Source: Scytonematopsis contorta HA4267-MV1
GTDB lineage: Bacteria > Cyanobacteriota > Cyanobacteriia > Cyanobacteriales > Nostocaceae
Direction of reading: 5' to 3'
DNA: 64,000 nucleotides
Assembly (NCBI GenBank): GCA_019359035.1
Contig: JAHHIC010000070.1
Location: 1 to 64,000, forward strand
Shown: one piece after another, positions 18,218-29,009 of the stretch
Numbering within the stretch: position 1 is the first letter of the stretch
Layout: every line of letters starts with the position of its first letter
Position numbers and translations under genes: made by a program
Notes under the pieces: generated by a model
The model's input: only the letters and a program-made list of their open reading frames with translations
The model's database searches: none
Told to the model about the DNA's origin: nothing

Positions 18218-18262
18218 TTTTTGGGATAAAAATTCGCCGTTTATGGATAGACCCAATCAGAG
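18218..18262 (+). promoter_or_regulatory. Candidate AraC/PchR operator C, upstream of the DUF1636 gene
   Basis: TTTTTGGGATAAAAATTCGC, then TTTATGGATAGACCCAATCA, with GGATA cores at 18224 and 18245 (21 bp apart). It is the cleanest copy of the tandem motif seen also at 1764, 14312 and 19763, and ends about 60 bp before the start codon at 18323. Confidence 0.55.
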
Positions 18263-18322
18263 TAAAGTATTAAACTCTACTTAAGCCTACTCAGGTCTAA
18301 ACTATTTGTAAACTAGATAACC

Positions 18323-18697
18323 ATGCCTAAACATACCCTATTCGTCTGCAAATCTTGTCATCGTACCGAAGAAGAACTAGCAGAAAATCAGCTTTCCGAT
18401 GGCACTATTTTACTTGACCAGCTAAGCTCTTTGTGCATCGGGCAATTCCCACCTGATGAACTTGAAATTCAGCCAGTTGATTGTTTATGGGCTTGTAGTC
18501 ACGGCTGTGTAGTATCAGTATCGAGCCACGACAAATCCACCTATCTCTTCGTCAATCTCCCCCCGTCCGAAAGCCCAACACCGTTACTGGAATTTATGAA
18601 ACTGTATATTAAGAGCCGCAAAGGGGCTGTAGCTTGGAAAAATTTTCCAGAACTTTTGCAATCCAAGATTTTTGCACAAATTCCACCCAATGATTAA
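18323..18697 (+). CDS. DUF1636 family protein (predicted metal-binding, ferredoxin-like)
   Basis: A 124-residue protein with paired cysteines, FVCKSCHRTEEE near the N-terminus and VDCLWACSHGC near residue 60, the DUF1636 layout. The fold resembles small 2Fe-2S ferredoxins, and family members are often encoded beside metal or siderophore uptake genes. Its place between a siderophore-binding protein and an AraC gene, behind candidate operator C, suggests it is part of the iron-starvation response, perhaps in iron release or handling. The function is not established. Confidence 0.8.
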   Translation: MPKHTLFVCKSCHRTEEELAENQLSDGTILLDQLSSLCIGQFPPDELEIQPVDCLWACSHGCVVSVSSHDKSTYLFVNLPPSESPTPLLEFMKLYIKSRKGAVAWKNFPELLQSKIFAQIPPND

Positions 18698-18735
18698 TTC
18701 TTTCCCCATCCTATTAAAACAGCCATATAAATATT

Positions 18736-19773
18736 ATGGAAATAATCACAGAAGAATGTTTTTTTCAGCAAAGAGAAGAAAGTTTTCAGCAAGGAGAAGT
18801 AATTTATAATAGTAATGGTTTTGACCGCATAGAGATATGCCAAGATAGATTTAGCAAAAATAACTGCCGAATGGTCGAACTGCGTCCTGATTTTTATTTG
18901 GATATTTGTAATGAATTATTTCACAAATCGGTAAGTGTAAAAAGCCAATATGATGAAACATGTAACCTAATATCAAAATTTTATATATCAGGCAATAGAG
19001 AAGTAAATTTTCCAAATATTAAAGAAGCAGATAAAACTTCTTTACAGACAGCAGGAAAAAATTACTCATTTTATTTACCAGAGATTGAGCAAATCGAGCA
19101 ATCTCTTGCAGGAGAGCACTACCATTTAGTTAGTATACATTTAGGAATAAATTTATTACAAAGCTTTGCAACAGGTCTAGAAAATTTACCCAAGCAACTA
19201 CAGCTTTTAATCGAAAGTGATTCACCTCAACCGCTCCATCGTCCGATTGGGAAAATAACACCCGAAATGCATTTAATATTATGGCAAGTTATAAACGCAC
19301 CCTACCAGGGAATGATACAGCGAATGTATCTGGAAAGCAAAGCATTAGAACTATTAGTTTTGCAATTCACCCAGTGGCTAGAAGCAGACAAAGGAAAACA
19401 AAAAAATATTAACCTCAAAGCTAATGACATTGACAAAATTTATCAAGCAAAAGAAATTTTAATTTCTAAACAAAATGAACCTCCAACCATACTAAATTTA
19501 GCTCAGCAAGTTGAAATGCACCACATGAAACTTAAACAGGGTTTTCGAGAAGTGTTTGGAAAAACAATTTTTGAATTTTTGCACGATTATCGTATGTCCA
19601 TAGCACACAATTTACTCTTAGAAAAAAAAATGAACGTAATGGAAATAGCTTTAAGCGTCGGTTACTCAAACTCTAGCCAATTTGCAGCTGCGTTTAAACG
19701 TAAATTTGGTATCACCCCCAAAGCTTGTCAAATAGGCAACAAAGCAGTCGAAACAGTAAAACTCGTCCTCTAA
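18736..19773 (+). CDS. AraC-family transcriptional regulator, PchR-like, copy 4
   Basis: A 345-residue regulator with N-terminal sensing region, conserved APYQGMIQRMYLESKALELL, and a C-terminal helix-turn-helix pair ending VGYSNSSQFAAAFKRKFG. It begins 38 bp after the DUF1636 gene, so the two are probably one transcript behind operator C, giving a possible feedback loop. Operator-like site D overlaps its 3' end, as site A overlaps the first regulator gene. Confidence 0.88.
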   Translation: MEIITEECFFQQREESFQQGEVIYNSNGFDRIEICQDRFSKNNCRMVELRPDFYLDICNELFHKSVSVKSQYDETCNLISKFYISGNREVNFPNIKEADKTSLQTAGKNYSFYLPEIEQIEQSLAGEHYHLVSIHLGINLLQSFATGLENLPKQLQLLIESDSPQPLHRPIGKITPEMHLILWQVINAPYQGMIQRMYLESKALELLVLQFTQWLEADKGKQKNINLKANDIDKIYQAKEILISKQNEPPTILNLAQQVEMHHMKLKQGFREVFGKTIFEFLHDYRMSIAHNLLLEKKMNVMEIALSVGYSNSSQFAAAFKRKFGITPKACQIGNKAVETVKLVL

Positions 19774-19812
19774 GGGTGAAAATTCGTCCTCTACGGGTAG
19801 ACCGACAAGAAT
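19763..19812 (+). promoter_or_regulatory. Candidate AraC/PchR operator D (tandem 21-bp direct repeat)
   Basis: TCGTCCTCTAAGGGTGAAAA is repeated as TCGTCCTCTACGGGTAGACC exactly 21 bp later (19763 and 19784). The second half carries GGGTAGAC, corresponding to GGATAGAC in sites A-C, and the first carries GGGTGAAAATTC, corresponding to GGGATAAAAATTC in site C. It sits at the end of the fourth AraC gene, about 320 bp before the secreted-protein gene at 20135, farther than the other sites. Confidence 0.45.
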
Positions 19813-20134
19813 GAAAATGCTTAAACTTGTATGGGAGTTTAACTCGTTTGTAATACTAATTCTTGATTAGAGGAGGAGCCGTAGAAGCTGTTTTGAATTT
19901 CATAATCAATTTGCTTGTTACTATAGCCCATATAGGGTGATGTAAACATGCAATGTCTGCGTTTGCTGTCAATCAACATTATTCAATGTTTTGTAACAAT
20001 TTTTTACAAACGGTTGAAATATACCAAGAGTGAAAAAATTAATATTTTTTTAATGTCTGTATGCTAAACGCATATATTTTATAGTGTGCAAACTTACCTG
20101 ACAAAAAATAGACAATTCCAAAAAGCATGTAGAG
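19774..20134. other. Intergenic region upstream of the TolC-like gene
   Basis: No gene seen. It starts with candidate operator D and is otherwise AT-rich, with runs such as AAATTAATATTTTTTTAATG near 20035. It should contain the promoter for the gene at 20135, but I cannot place it with confidence. Confidence 0.5.
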
Positions 20135-20836
20135 ATGGCGATTTATCGCTTCTTGGATTTATTCATAGTATTTTTCGCAATCATCGGTACTTGTTTCCCC
20201 GCAGTTGCTTCCGTTGAAAAATCCAATCCTAGCAACGAAGCAGAACCACTGCAAACGGAAATAAGCCAACGGGATATAAAAATTATTGAGCAGCTAGTAG
20301 CCATCGCTCAACGTAACTCATCTCAAGTGCAAGAAACAAAAGCAGCATTGGGATTGAGTGCATTTGTAGATATTATGAGCGTAGAATTATCTCCGTCTCA
20401 AAGCACAACAAACTATTCACTACCCGAAGTTTCATCTGAGGTGGGGCAAAGTTTTTCCCTAACCATTACAGTAGATCCAATAAAGTTTTTCAGTACAATT
20501 TCCCAAGCACCAATCAGACAGGCTCGTTGGAGTGAAGCTAAACAGCAAAAGCGGATAGCAGTAGTGCAATACTATTTTGCCTATCTCCAAGCTCGTCAAA
20601 CAGCTAAAATCAGTGCTTATAGAATGCAAAAATTCACTGGCGCTTCATCCATCGCCAGTATAAACTATCCAACTAATTCTCCGCATAAAGTCAATTATCT
20701 TAGCAACCCTGAATATGTCGCAGCAGCAACAGAAATGTTAAGCAGCAATGCACGGGAACAGCTGGCTTTAGAAGAACTAGCAGCTTGTATCGGTTTATCA
20801 CCGCAAGCAATAATCGACCTTATTAACGAGAAATAG
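20135..20836 (+). CDS. Secreted protein of unknown function, weakly TolC/OEP-like
   Basis: A 233-residue protein with an N-terminal signal peptide (hydrophobic residues 8-26, cleavage near AVAS). The body is helical, with a stretch [20 protein letters not shown] that resembles an outer-membrane efflux protein helix and a short beta-rich middle segment. It is far shorter than TolC (about 450 residues), so it could be a shortened relative or a separate periplasmic protein. Its 3' end overlaps the convergent fecE-like gene by 14 bp. The neighbourhood implies a role in siderophore traffic, but I cannot assign one. Confidence 0.6.
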   Translation: MAIYRFLDLFIVFFAIIGTCFPAVASVEKSNPSNEAEPLQTEISQRDIKIIEQLVAIAQRNSSQVQETKAALGLSAFVDIMSVELSPSQSTTNYSLPEVSSEVGQSFSLTITVDPIKFFSTISQAPIRQARWSEAKQQKRIAVVQYYFAYLQARQTAKISAYRMQKFTGASSIASINYPTNSPHKVNYLSNPEYVAAATEMLSSNAREQLALEELAACIGLSPQAIIDLINEK

Positions 20837-21647
20837 GCTCCTTTCCTTTTCTACTAATCGGAATACACATTGGGGTTTGCGTCACCGGGTCGCTAACAAC
20901 TCGACATTCCAACCCAAACACCTCCAAAATATTTTGTTCATTCATAACTTCATGTGGAGTACCTTGAGCGTAAACACTTCCTTTTTTTACAGCTACCAAA
21001 TAATCAGCATAACGACAAGCTTGATTTAAATCATGTAACACCATCACCAAAGTTCTTCCCTGATGATGATTTAATTCCCACAGTAAATCTAAAACTTCGA
21101 TTTGATGTGCTAAATCCAAAAAGGTAGTCGGTTCATCTAACAGTAAAATATCAGTATTTTGAGCCAAAGCCATAGCAATCCAAGCGCGTTGTCGCTGTCC
21201 TCCAGAAAGAGTATCCAACTCACGTTCGGCAAACTCTTTCATACCCGTAGTTTCTAACGCTAACTCAACCAAACGCTCATCTTCCTTAGTCCACTGTTGC
21301 AACCAACTTTGATAGGGAAAACGTCCACAAGCAACCAAATCTCTTACCGTTAATCCTTCCGGAGCAACTGGTCCTTGGGTAAGAATTCCTAACTTTTTAG
21401 CAATATCCTTTGTTGATTGTCGAAATACATCTGATGCATCTAAATAAACATGTCCCTTACTAGGCTTCAGCAACCTAGCTAAACCTCGCAGCAGTGTAGA
21501 CTTACCACAACCGTTAGCACCAACTAAAATAGAAATTTTCCCTTGGGGAATAGTTAAATCGAGATTTTTAACAATAGTATTTCCATCGTAACCTAAAGTT
21601 AAATCACGGCTTTCCAATTGATAATGTTTTTCGGTATTTAGTAACAT
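20823..21647 (-). CDS. Ferric-siderophore ABC transporter ATPase (FecE/FhuC-like)
   Basis: A 274-residue ATPase with Walker [10 protein letters not shown] (43-51), signature LSGGQRQR (147-154), Walker [10 protein letters not shown] (167-175) and the H-loop [15 protein letters not shown]. These identify the FecE/FhuC/FepC group. It is the last gene of the minus-strand operon exbB-exbD-permease-permease-ATPase and powers the two FecCD permeases. The 70 bp directly before its ATG are ten copies of a heptamer repeat, so there is no ordinary ribosome-binding site in front of it. Confidence 0.93.
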   Translation of the reverse strand: MLLNTEKHYQLESRDLTLGYDGNTIVKNLDLTIPQGKISILVGANGCGKSTLLRGLARLLKPSKGHVYLDASDVFRQSTKDIAKKLGILTQGPVAPEGLTVRDLVACGRFPYQSWLQQWTKEDERLVELALETTGMKEFAERELDTLSGGQRQRAWIAMALAQNTDILLLDEPTTFLDLAHQIEVLDLLWELNHHQGRTLVMVLHDLNQACRYADYLVAVKKGSVYAQGTPHEVMNEQNILEVFGLECRVVSDPVTQTPMCIPISRKGKEPISR

Positions 21648-21717
21648 GGTAATTGGTAATGGGTAATGGGTAATGGGTAATTGGTAATTGGTAATGGGTA
21701 ATTGGTAATTGGTGATT
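21648..21717. repeat. Short tandem heptamer repeat (GGTAATK)10 in the fecE leader
   Basis: Ten consecutive heptamers GGTAATT or GGTAATG (the last GGTGATT) fill 70 bp between the downstream permease stop and the ATPase start codon on the other strand. Such short tandem repeats are a known feature of heterocystous cyanobacteria. Here the array abuts the ATG and occupies the place where a Shine-Dalgarno sequence would be. Confidence 0.9.
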
Positions 21718-21746
21718 GTTTATTATGTAAAATGCAAGATTATAAA

Positions 21747-22790
21747 TTATTTTCTCCGACTTTGTATGAGCAAATATAAAAAGTACGGAGCGCCAATTAC
21801 AGCGGTAACAATACCGCAGGGAAGCTCTATCGGGGCAAAAATTAATCTTCCTAATAAATCAGAAATCACTACAATCATTGCTCCCCACATTCCCGCAACA
21901 GGTATTAACCCCTGATGATTTCCACCAACTAATTGACGTGCGATGTGTGGTGCAATTAATCCCACAAAACCAATAGTCCCAGCAGTCGCAACCGCAGCAC
22001 CAGAAAGCGCAGCACTAATTAATAATAAAAAACTACGTTGCCATTCAACCTTACTACCTAATCCTTTTGCTAACTCATCACCCAGAGCTATAGTATTTAA
22101 TTGGGGTGCGCTCACCATTGCTAAAGGAACAAATATTATCAACCAAGGTAGAAAAGAAAAAACCTGCTCCCAAGTACGTCCGTAAACACTCCCTGCTAAC
22201 CAAACTAACGCTTGACTAACATCATAAATTTGTCCAAATGTTATCATCAAGCTAGTAAAAGCACCAACTACCGCAGCAATTCCTACACCAATTAAAATTA
22301 GACGAATCGGGTGGGTTCCTTTATCCCAAGCAAGCAAGTAAATTAACAAAGAAGTAACCAAAGCACCAACAAAAGCTGATAAAGGTAAAATTCCAGGTGG
22401 CAAATTAGGAAATAATATAATTAAACTCACAGCCGCAAGACTAGCACCAGCATTAACTCCAATAATTCCAGGGTCAGCTAACGGATTCCTGGTTAAACCT
22501 TGCATAATAGTCCCAGAAATTGCTAAAGCTATTCCTACAAGAAAAGCTGTTATAGTTCTGGGTAACCTAAGAGTATAAATTACAAAATTATAATCTGGAT
22601 TTCCTGTATCAATCCCCAGTAAAGTTTGAATGACAACTAATGGTGAAGTTGGATATTCCCCGACAGAAGTACTAATTACAAACGCAGCTAAAGTAATTAG
22701 AGTAATGATTAGTAAAACAATTGGAACCCGCCGTTGGAGACGGAAAGATATTGGTAATTTTTTTGAACGGAAAACTAATGAATTCTTCAT
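21747..22790 (-). CDS. Ferric-siderophore ABC transporter permease (FecCD family), second subunit
   Basis: A 347-residue membrane protein with about ten transmembrane segments and the FecCD signatures LRLPRTITAFLVGIALAISG, GLTRNPLADPGIIGVNAGAS and GTIGFVGLIAPHIARQLVG. Its start overlaps the stop of the preceding permease gene by 4 bp, giving translational coupling. With the neighbouring permease and ATPase it makes the inner-membrane importer for ferric siderophores delivered by the three FecB-like lipoproteins. Confidence 0.94.
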   Translation of the reverse strand: MKNSLVFRSKKLPISFRLQRRVPIVLLIITLITLAAFVISTSVGEYPTSPLVVIQTLLGIDTGNPDYNFVIYTLRLPRTITAFLVGIALAISGTIMQGLTRNPLADPGIIGVNAGASLAAVSLIILFPNLPPGILPLSAFVGALVTSLLIYLLAWDKGTHPIRLILIGVGIAAVVGAFTSLMITFGQIYDVSQALVWLAGSVYGRTWEQVFSFLPWLIIFVPLAMVSAPQLNTIALGDELAKGLGSKVEWQRSFLLLISAALSGAAVATAGTIGFVGLIAPHIARQLVGGNHQGLIPVAGMWGAMIVVISDLLGRLIFAPIELPCGIVTAVIGAPYFLYLLIQSRRK

Positions 22791-23818
22791 TTTTTCACCT
22801 TGTTTTTCGCTAAATAAACGAAGAATGGCGCACCAACTAAAGCAGTTGCAACTCCCACTGGTATTTCTTGCGGTCTAATTACCAATCTCGATAAAATATC
22901 CGAAGCTAAAAGTAATATTGCTCCAAATAATGCGCTGTAGGGAATAATCCAACGGTAATCAACTCCCACGATAAACCTAACAATATGAGGAACAACTAAA
23001 CCAATAAATCCTATTGAACCAGCAGCAGCTACAGAGCTACCATCTAAAAGTAAGACGCATACACCCGCAATAATTTTTACCCACAGCGTTTGTTGTCCTA
23101 ATCCCTTAGCGACATCTTCCCCTAAACTTAATATAGTTATTTGTTGCGAGATAGCAATCGCTAAAATCATACCGATACAAATATAGGGTAAAACCTGGAC
23201 GATAATAGCCTCATCAATACCCGCTAAAGAGCCTGCTAACCAAAAGCGAATTTCTTCTAATGTGCGCTGGCTGACAATTAGTATGGCTGTTGTAAGTGAA
23301 GCAAGTAAACTGCTAACTGCTGCGCCAGCAATGGTAAGATTTAATGGTGTTACCCCATTGCGACCAAGAGAAGCCATAAAGTAAACGCTTGCAGCAGTAA
23401 TTCCAGCACCCGCTAGGGCATACCAAATATAAACACTGGGTGTAGATGCACCAAAAGCAAAGATAGCAACCACCACAGCAAAAGCTGCACCTGCGTTAAT
23501 CCCCAAGATGCCGGGGTCAGCAAGTGGGTTACGAGTTATACCTTGCATTACCGCACCCGCTACGGACATCGCCGCACCAACCAACATTGCTAGGAGCGAA
23601 CGTGGAAGCCTAACAGTACGAATAATTAAATGTTCTCTAGTATCGTCAAAAGAAGTAAATGCTGTAATAATTTGATTAAAAGGAATATTCGCTGCGCCGA
23701 AGGTAACGCTTAATATTAGACAGGCTACAAGAACAATTATTCCTAAGATTAAACCCGCAACGGGTAATGTTAGTGATTGCGGGAAACCTCTGGTGAATGG
23801 TGAGTTTGATGGACTCAT
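22787..23818 (-). CDS. Ferric-siderophore ABC transporter permease (FecCD family), first subunit
   Basis: A 343-residue FecCD permease with GITRNPLADPGILGINAGAA and GSIGFIGLVVPHIVRFIVG. I start it at the ATG at 23818 (MSPSNSPF). The upstream alternative at 23863 would add 15 residues, most of them encoded by a dispersed 28-bp palindrome and its flank, which is unlikely to be coding. It lies about 95 bp downstream of exbD on the same strand, with the palindrome in between, and probably belongs to the same transcript or has its own promoter. Confidence 0.92.
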   Translation of the reverse strand: MSPSNSPFTRGFPQSLTLPVAGLILGIIVLVACLILSVTFGAANIPFNQIITAFTSFDDTREHLIIRTVRLPRSLLAMLVGAAMSVAGAVMQGITRNPLADPGILGINAGAAFAVVVAIFAFGASTPSVYIWYALAGAGITAASVYFMASLGRNGVTPLNLTIAGAAVSSLLASLTTAILIVSQRTLEEIRFWLAGSLAGIDEAIIVQVLPYICIGMILAIAISQQITILSLGEDVAKGLGQQTLWVKIIAGVCVLLLDGSSVAAAGSIGFIGLVVPHIVRFIVGVDYRWIIPYSALFGAILLLASDILSRLVIRPQEIPVGVATALVGAPFFVYLAKNKVKK

Positions 23819-23848
23819 TTTATATGTAAAATAATAAATTTGTGCAAT

Positions 23849-23876
23849 GTAGAGACTAAACATGTTTAGTCTCTAC
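23849..23876. repeat. 28-bp palindromic repeat, copy 2 (between exbD and the permease gene)
   Basis: A perfect 28-bp palindrome with outer arms GTAGAGAC/GTCTCTAC, inner arms TAAA/TTTA and centre CATG, followed by AGGGGTTTGA. Compared with the copies at 275 and 54351, the inner arms have changed on both sides so that pairing is kept. That is evidence for selection or gene conversion on a hairpin. Confidence 0.85.
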
Positions 23877-23912
23877 AGGGGTTTGATTATGACCATGCTC
23901 CTGGACAGGATA

Positions 23913-24320
23913 TCATTGAGGCTTTTGAGTGGCTATGGCTAATTTTGCTCCCTCAACTTGGCGCACTTTATCCATCACTATAACTACCTGACCATGATTT
24001 ACTCCTTCATCAGCGTTAATTACTACTAATGATTCCGGATTTGCACCAACTAAGGTACGTATTTGTTCAGTCAAAGCATCAACAGTGGTGGGTTTTTTAT
24101 TCAGGGTCACTACTCCTTGCTTGTCTACGGTCACAGTAATTTTGGTGGGAATTTGTGCCTGTTGTGAGCTAGCTGCTTTAGGTAAATTAACAGGTAATCC
24201 TTCTTGCCTAGTTAAAAATAAAGTTGACATGATGAAAAACGTCAAAATAGCAAATACCACGTCAATCATCGGCACGATATTTATCTGAAATGGAATTTCT
24301 GGTTCATCTTGTAATCGCAT
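23913..24320 (-). CDS. exbD: ExbD-like biopolymer transport protein
   Basis: A 135-residue inner-membrane protein with one N-terminal transmembrane segment (about 14-37) containing the essential Asp in PMIDVVFAIL (Asp20) and a periplasmic domain ending KVRQVEGAKLAIAT. I chose the ATG at 24320, preceded by GAGGAGAGA. A longer frame to 24380 would start inside exbB without a ribosome site. The start lies 17 bp inside the 3' end of exbB, so the two are translationally coupled. With ExbB and TonB it couples the proton gradient to the three outer-membrane receptors. Confidence 0.93.
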   Translation of the reverse strand: MRLQDEPEIPFQINIVPMIDVVFAILTFFIMSTLFLTRQEGLPVNLPKAASSQQAQIPTKITVTVDKQGVVTLNKKPTTVDALTEQIRTLVGANPESLVVINADEGVNHGQVVIVMDKVRQVEGAKLAIATQKPQ

Positions 24321-24960
24321 ATGATTTCTCTCCTCCTCTTTCATAACGACGACGGTACAGTAATTCCAACTCTCCGCCATATTCTTGAATCAATGCTATT
24401 TGACGGGTATACAATCCCCGGAAGGTATTCGCGAACATCAGAATAAAAATAGCTACGATTAATCCTGTAGCTGTAGACACAAGAGCTTCACTAATACCGC
24501 TAGTTACACCTGTGGCTTTTGCTCCTCCAACATCACCAATATTTAACGAAGCAAAAGAAGCAATCAAACCTAATACAGTCCCCAGCAATCCCAGTAGTGG
24601 CGCAAGACTAATAATTGTTTCAAACAGTGTATTAAAACGTTTCAACAGAGGAATTTCTGCTTGCGATTCACTTTCTAACGCCAAACGGAATTCTTCGGGT
24701 GTTGGTTCTTCTAATTCCAATGCAGAAAGAAAAATCCTCGCAATGGGTAAATCTGCATTTTTCTGTAGTAGGTCTAAGGAACTAACTACATTACCCTGAC
24801 GGTAAATTTTCAAAACTTCTCGCACTACAGCTGTTTGACGAGTTCCAACACGATACCAAAAACGAATCCGCTCGATAATCAAACCGACCCCTGCTATAGA
24901 AAATCCCAGTAGCGGCCACATCACTATACCGCCGGCTGCAAATAATTCCTTTATACCCAT
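24304..24960 (-). CDS. exbB: ExbB/TolQ-like proton channel protein
   Basis: A 218-residue protein of the MotA/TolQ/ExbB family with three transmembrane segments (about 9-30, 105-130, 145-170) and the conserved LLGLLGTVLGLIASFASL and EALVSTATGLIVAI segments. GAGGGACTTT precedes the ATG. It is the first gene of the minus-strand operon ending with the ATPase. ExbB family members serve TonB or Tol systems; the TonB gene diverging 455 bp away fixes this one as ExbB. Confidence 0.93.
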   Translation of the reverse strand: MGIKELFAAGGIVMWPLLGFSIAGVGLIIERIRFWYRVGTRQTAVVREVLKIYRQGNVVSSLDLLQKNADLPIARIFLSALELEEPTPEEFRLALESESQAEIPLLKRFNTLFETIISLAPLLGLLGTVLGLIASFASLNIGDVGGAKATGVTSGISEALVSTATGLIVAIFILMFANTFRGLYTRQIALIQEYGGELELLYRRRYERGGEKSYAITR

Positions 24961-25414
24961 AAAGTCCCTCTGAAGTTTTTACCTATAAACAACCTGTAGC
25001 TTTCTGGTCACTCACAGCAGTTTTCATGTATCTAGACCACACTTAAAATACTCTTCTTTGCGCCTTCGCGCCTTTGCGTGAGTAGAATATGTTTTATTTA
25101 CCTGAAAATTGCTGTAAGCTACGCGCCAGTTGCGTAAACCCTATAAACTTTTACCTTTAACCCCCTCAAAAGCCCTATAATAATACCCATGCACCTGATT
25201 GAATTTCTCAATAGAAGCTAAAATCGACAAGAACATATCTTAAGTATCTGTAAAAACTAATAACATAAATTCTTAGTTATTGGAATACGTACTTTAGCGC
25301 TAATGCCATTAATATCTAGCCAAAACCCCTATAATAACCTTATATGCGTTTACAAAAAATCTTTATTGCGATTAATTGACATTTTTTACAAGTCATTTTA
25401 ATGTAGGGTAATAA
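24961..25414. other. Divergent promoter region between exbB and tonB
   Basis: No gene seen. It must contain the promoters for the exbB operon and tonB. TTGACA at 25376-25381 is a possible -35 element for tonB, but a matching -10 is weak. Near 25050 there is the sequence TTTGCGCCTTCGCGCCTTTG, a type of dispersed intergenic repeat also echoed near 49510. I cannot identify a convincing Fur box. Confidence 0.5.
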
Positions 25415-27535
<2,121 letters not shown>

Positions 27536-27679
27536 GAAATCCCAACCCCCCTGGGAGAGCTACCGTGTAGACATAAATATTGAAATAACCCTAGATTTCA
27601 GAGAACTTTTGGATTATTTTAAGAATTGTGTGTACATGGTATGTTTATAGGGTGGGGTTTGTTTTCTTACAGCTACAGT
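27536..27679. other. Short gap downstream of tonB
   Basis: About 140 bp without a gene between the end of tonB and the end of a convergent, truncated hydrolase reading frame. No clear terminator hairpin with a T tract is visible. Confidence 0.4.
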
Positions 27680-28306
27680 TTAGAGCGAACTATTTGCTGT
27701 ACTACCGGGTAAAACCGAATGCTTATGGTGACCCTGCCAAAATGTTAAAATTTTCTCACCAACTTCTTCCGGGTGAAAGTAGTGAAAAAAGTGTCCACCT
27801 TGAGGACAATTCCAAATAATATCCTCTGTTTTTAGATATCTTTTCCAGTCATGTAAAGCTTGGTAATTTATAACTGCGTCTGTTTGAGTTTGACTACCGC
27901 ATACCATTAAAGGTATGGAAACACCACCTTTAGGTAAACTCACTACTTTGAATAGCGAGTGCATCAAAGGTGAAGTATCTAAATCTTTGTTTAAAATAGC
28001 AATTAACTTATTTGCACAGCATGGAAGCTCATCCTGAAATAAATCACGAGCAATATTTGTCATGAGTTTTTTATGGCTAATATCTAAAAGCTTAAGCTGT
28101 TGATAATAATGCGTGTGCCAGGTATTAGCAGGCTGTGCAGCTACTGAAAGTAAAGTTAAAGAACGAGCGAATTGTGGGTATTTACGAGCAAAAAGCAATG
28201 CTATTATACCACCAATACCATGACCAATCAAATGCACTCTGCGATTATTATTCTTAAGAAAATCGTATAGTAATGTTACCGCTTTATCAACCGAAGCTTC
28301 TTGCAA
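27680..28306 (-). pseudogene. N-terminally truncated alpha/beta hydrolase
   Basis: The frame encodes about 208 residues that begin just before the nucleophile elbow of an alpha/beta hydrolase. The part before it (first strands and oxyanion loop) is missing. The elbow reads GHGIGG, with Gly where the catalytic Ser is expected (GxSxG), while the C-terminal His region is kept (GGHFFHYFHPEEVGEKIL). The frame begins exactly where a broken AraC gene ends, so a deletion has joined the two. The size and the GGHFFHYF motif recall type II thioesterases or lipase-like hydrolases of NRPS or siderophore clusters, but this is only a suggestion. Confidence 0.7.
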
Positions 28307-28307
28307 A

Positions 28308-29009
28308 TAAACTTAAATGAGAATAACCAACAATATTAGCCACTTCCGCAACACTACTATTTCCTTCTCGCAGAAGTATTTCAGCTTGTTCCATTCGCTT
28401 TTCTGTCAGGTAGCCAAATACAGTAGTACCAAACAGTTCATGAAAACCACGTCTAAGAGTGCGGTCACTCACTCCCACAAGCTGGGCTAACTCCAACAAT
28501 GATGGCGGATTTTCCAGACGCGATCGCAAAATTTCTTGAGCCTGATAAACTCGCTCAATAGTATCTGGCTTAAGTCGTGATAATGCTTGCTTTTTATTCC
28601 CATTGTCCAAGATGGGAGCTAAATGCAACGCAATTAATTCTAATATCTTCCCTTGTAAATATACCGGCAACATTTCTCCATTCTTTCCGGGGTAAAGATT
28701 TGCTAGTAGGTGATTTGGCACCGAGATACTAACTAGCACAAGGCGTTTAAATTTTTTTATTTCAGCAATGGTTTCGTCTTGAATGCCACCACCACAGATG
28801 AGGTTGTAACCTTCCCCCTATTGCCCTTGATTAGTTACGATTTTTCCTGAAAGCAAGATATCAAAATGCAAGGCATGTTCGCTGATGGGATACTTTATCA
28901 ATACATCATCATGATATTCTAAATCAAATAATACCAGCAAAAGTCCAGGATAAAATTCTATATCTTGCCAGTAGCCTTTACCTAGTGGCTCTGGTACTTC
29001 ATCTAAATT
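28308..29009 (-). pseudogene. Broken AraC/PchR-like regulator gene
   Basis: Minus-strand homology to the regulator at 782 begins with NLDEVPEPLGKGYW near 29009 and runs through HALHFDILLSGKIV to an in-frame TAG at 28818-28820. It resumes with GEGYNLICGGGIQ, loses an internal segment after PGKNGEMLP, and continues through the helix-turn-helix region to VGYSHLS, where it ends at 28308. The last 20 or so residues of the family (FAAAFKRKFGITPKE) are gone, replaced by hydrolase sequence in another frame. At least three lesions (stop, internal deletion, 3' deletion) make it a clear pseudogene. Confidence 0.88.

Noticed and set aside
22787-23863. The longer permease reading frame starting at 23863
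   Set aside because: The extra 15 residues are largely encoded by the dispersed 28-bp palindrome and are not part of the permease family N-terminus.
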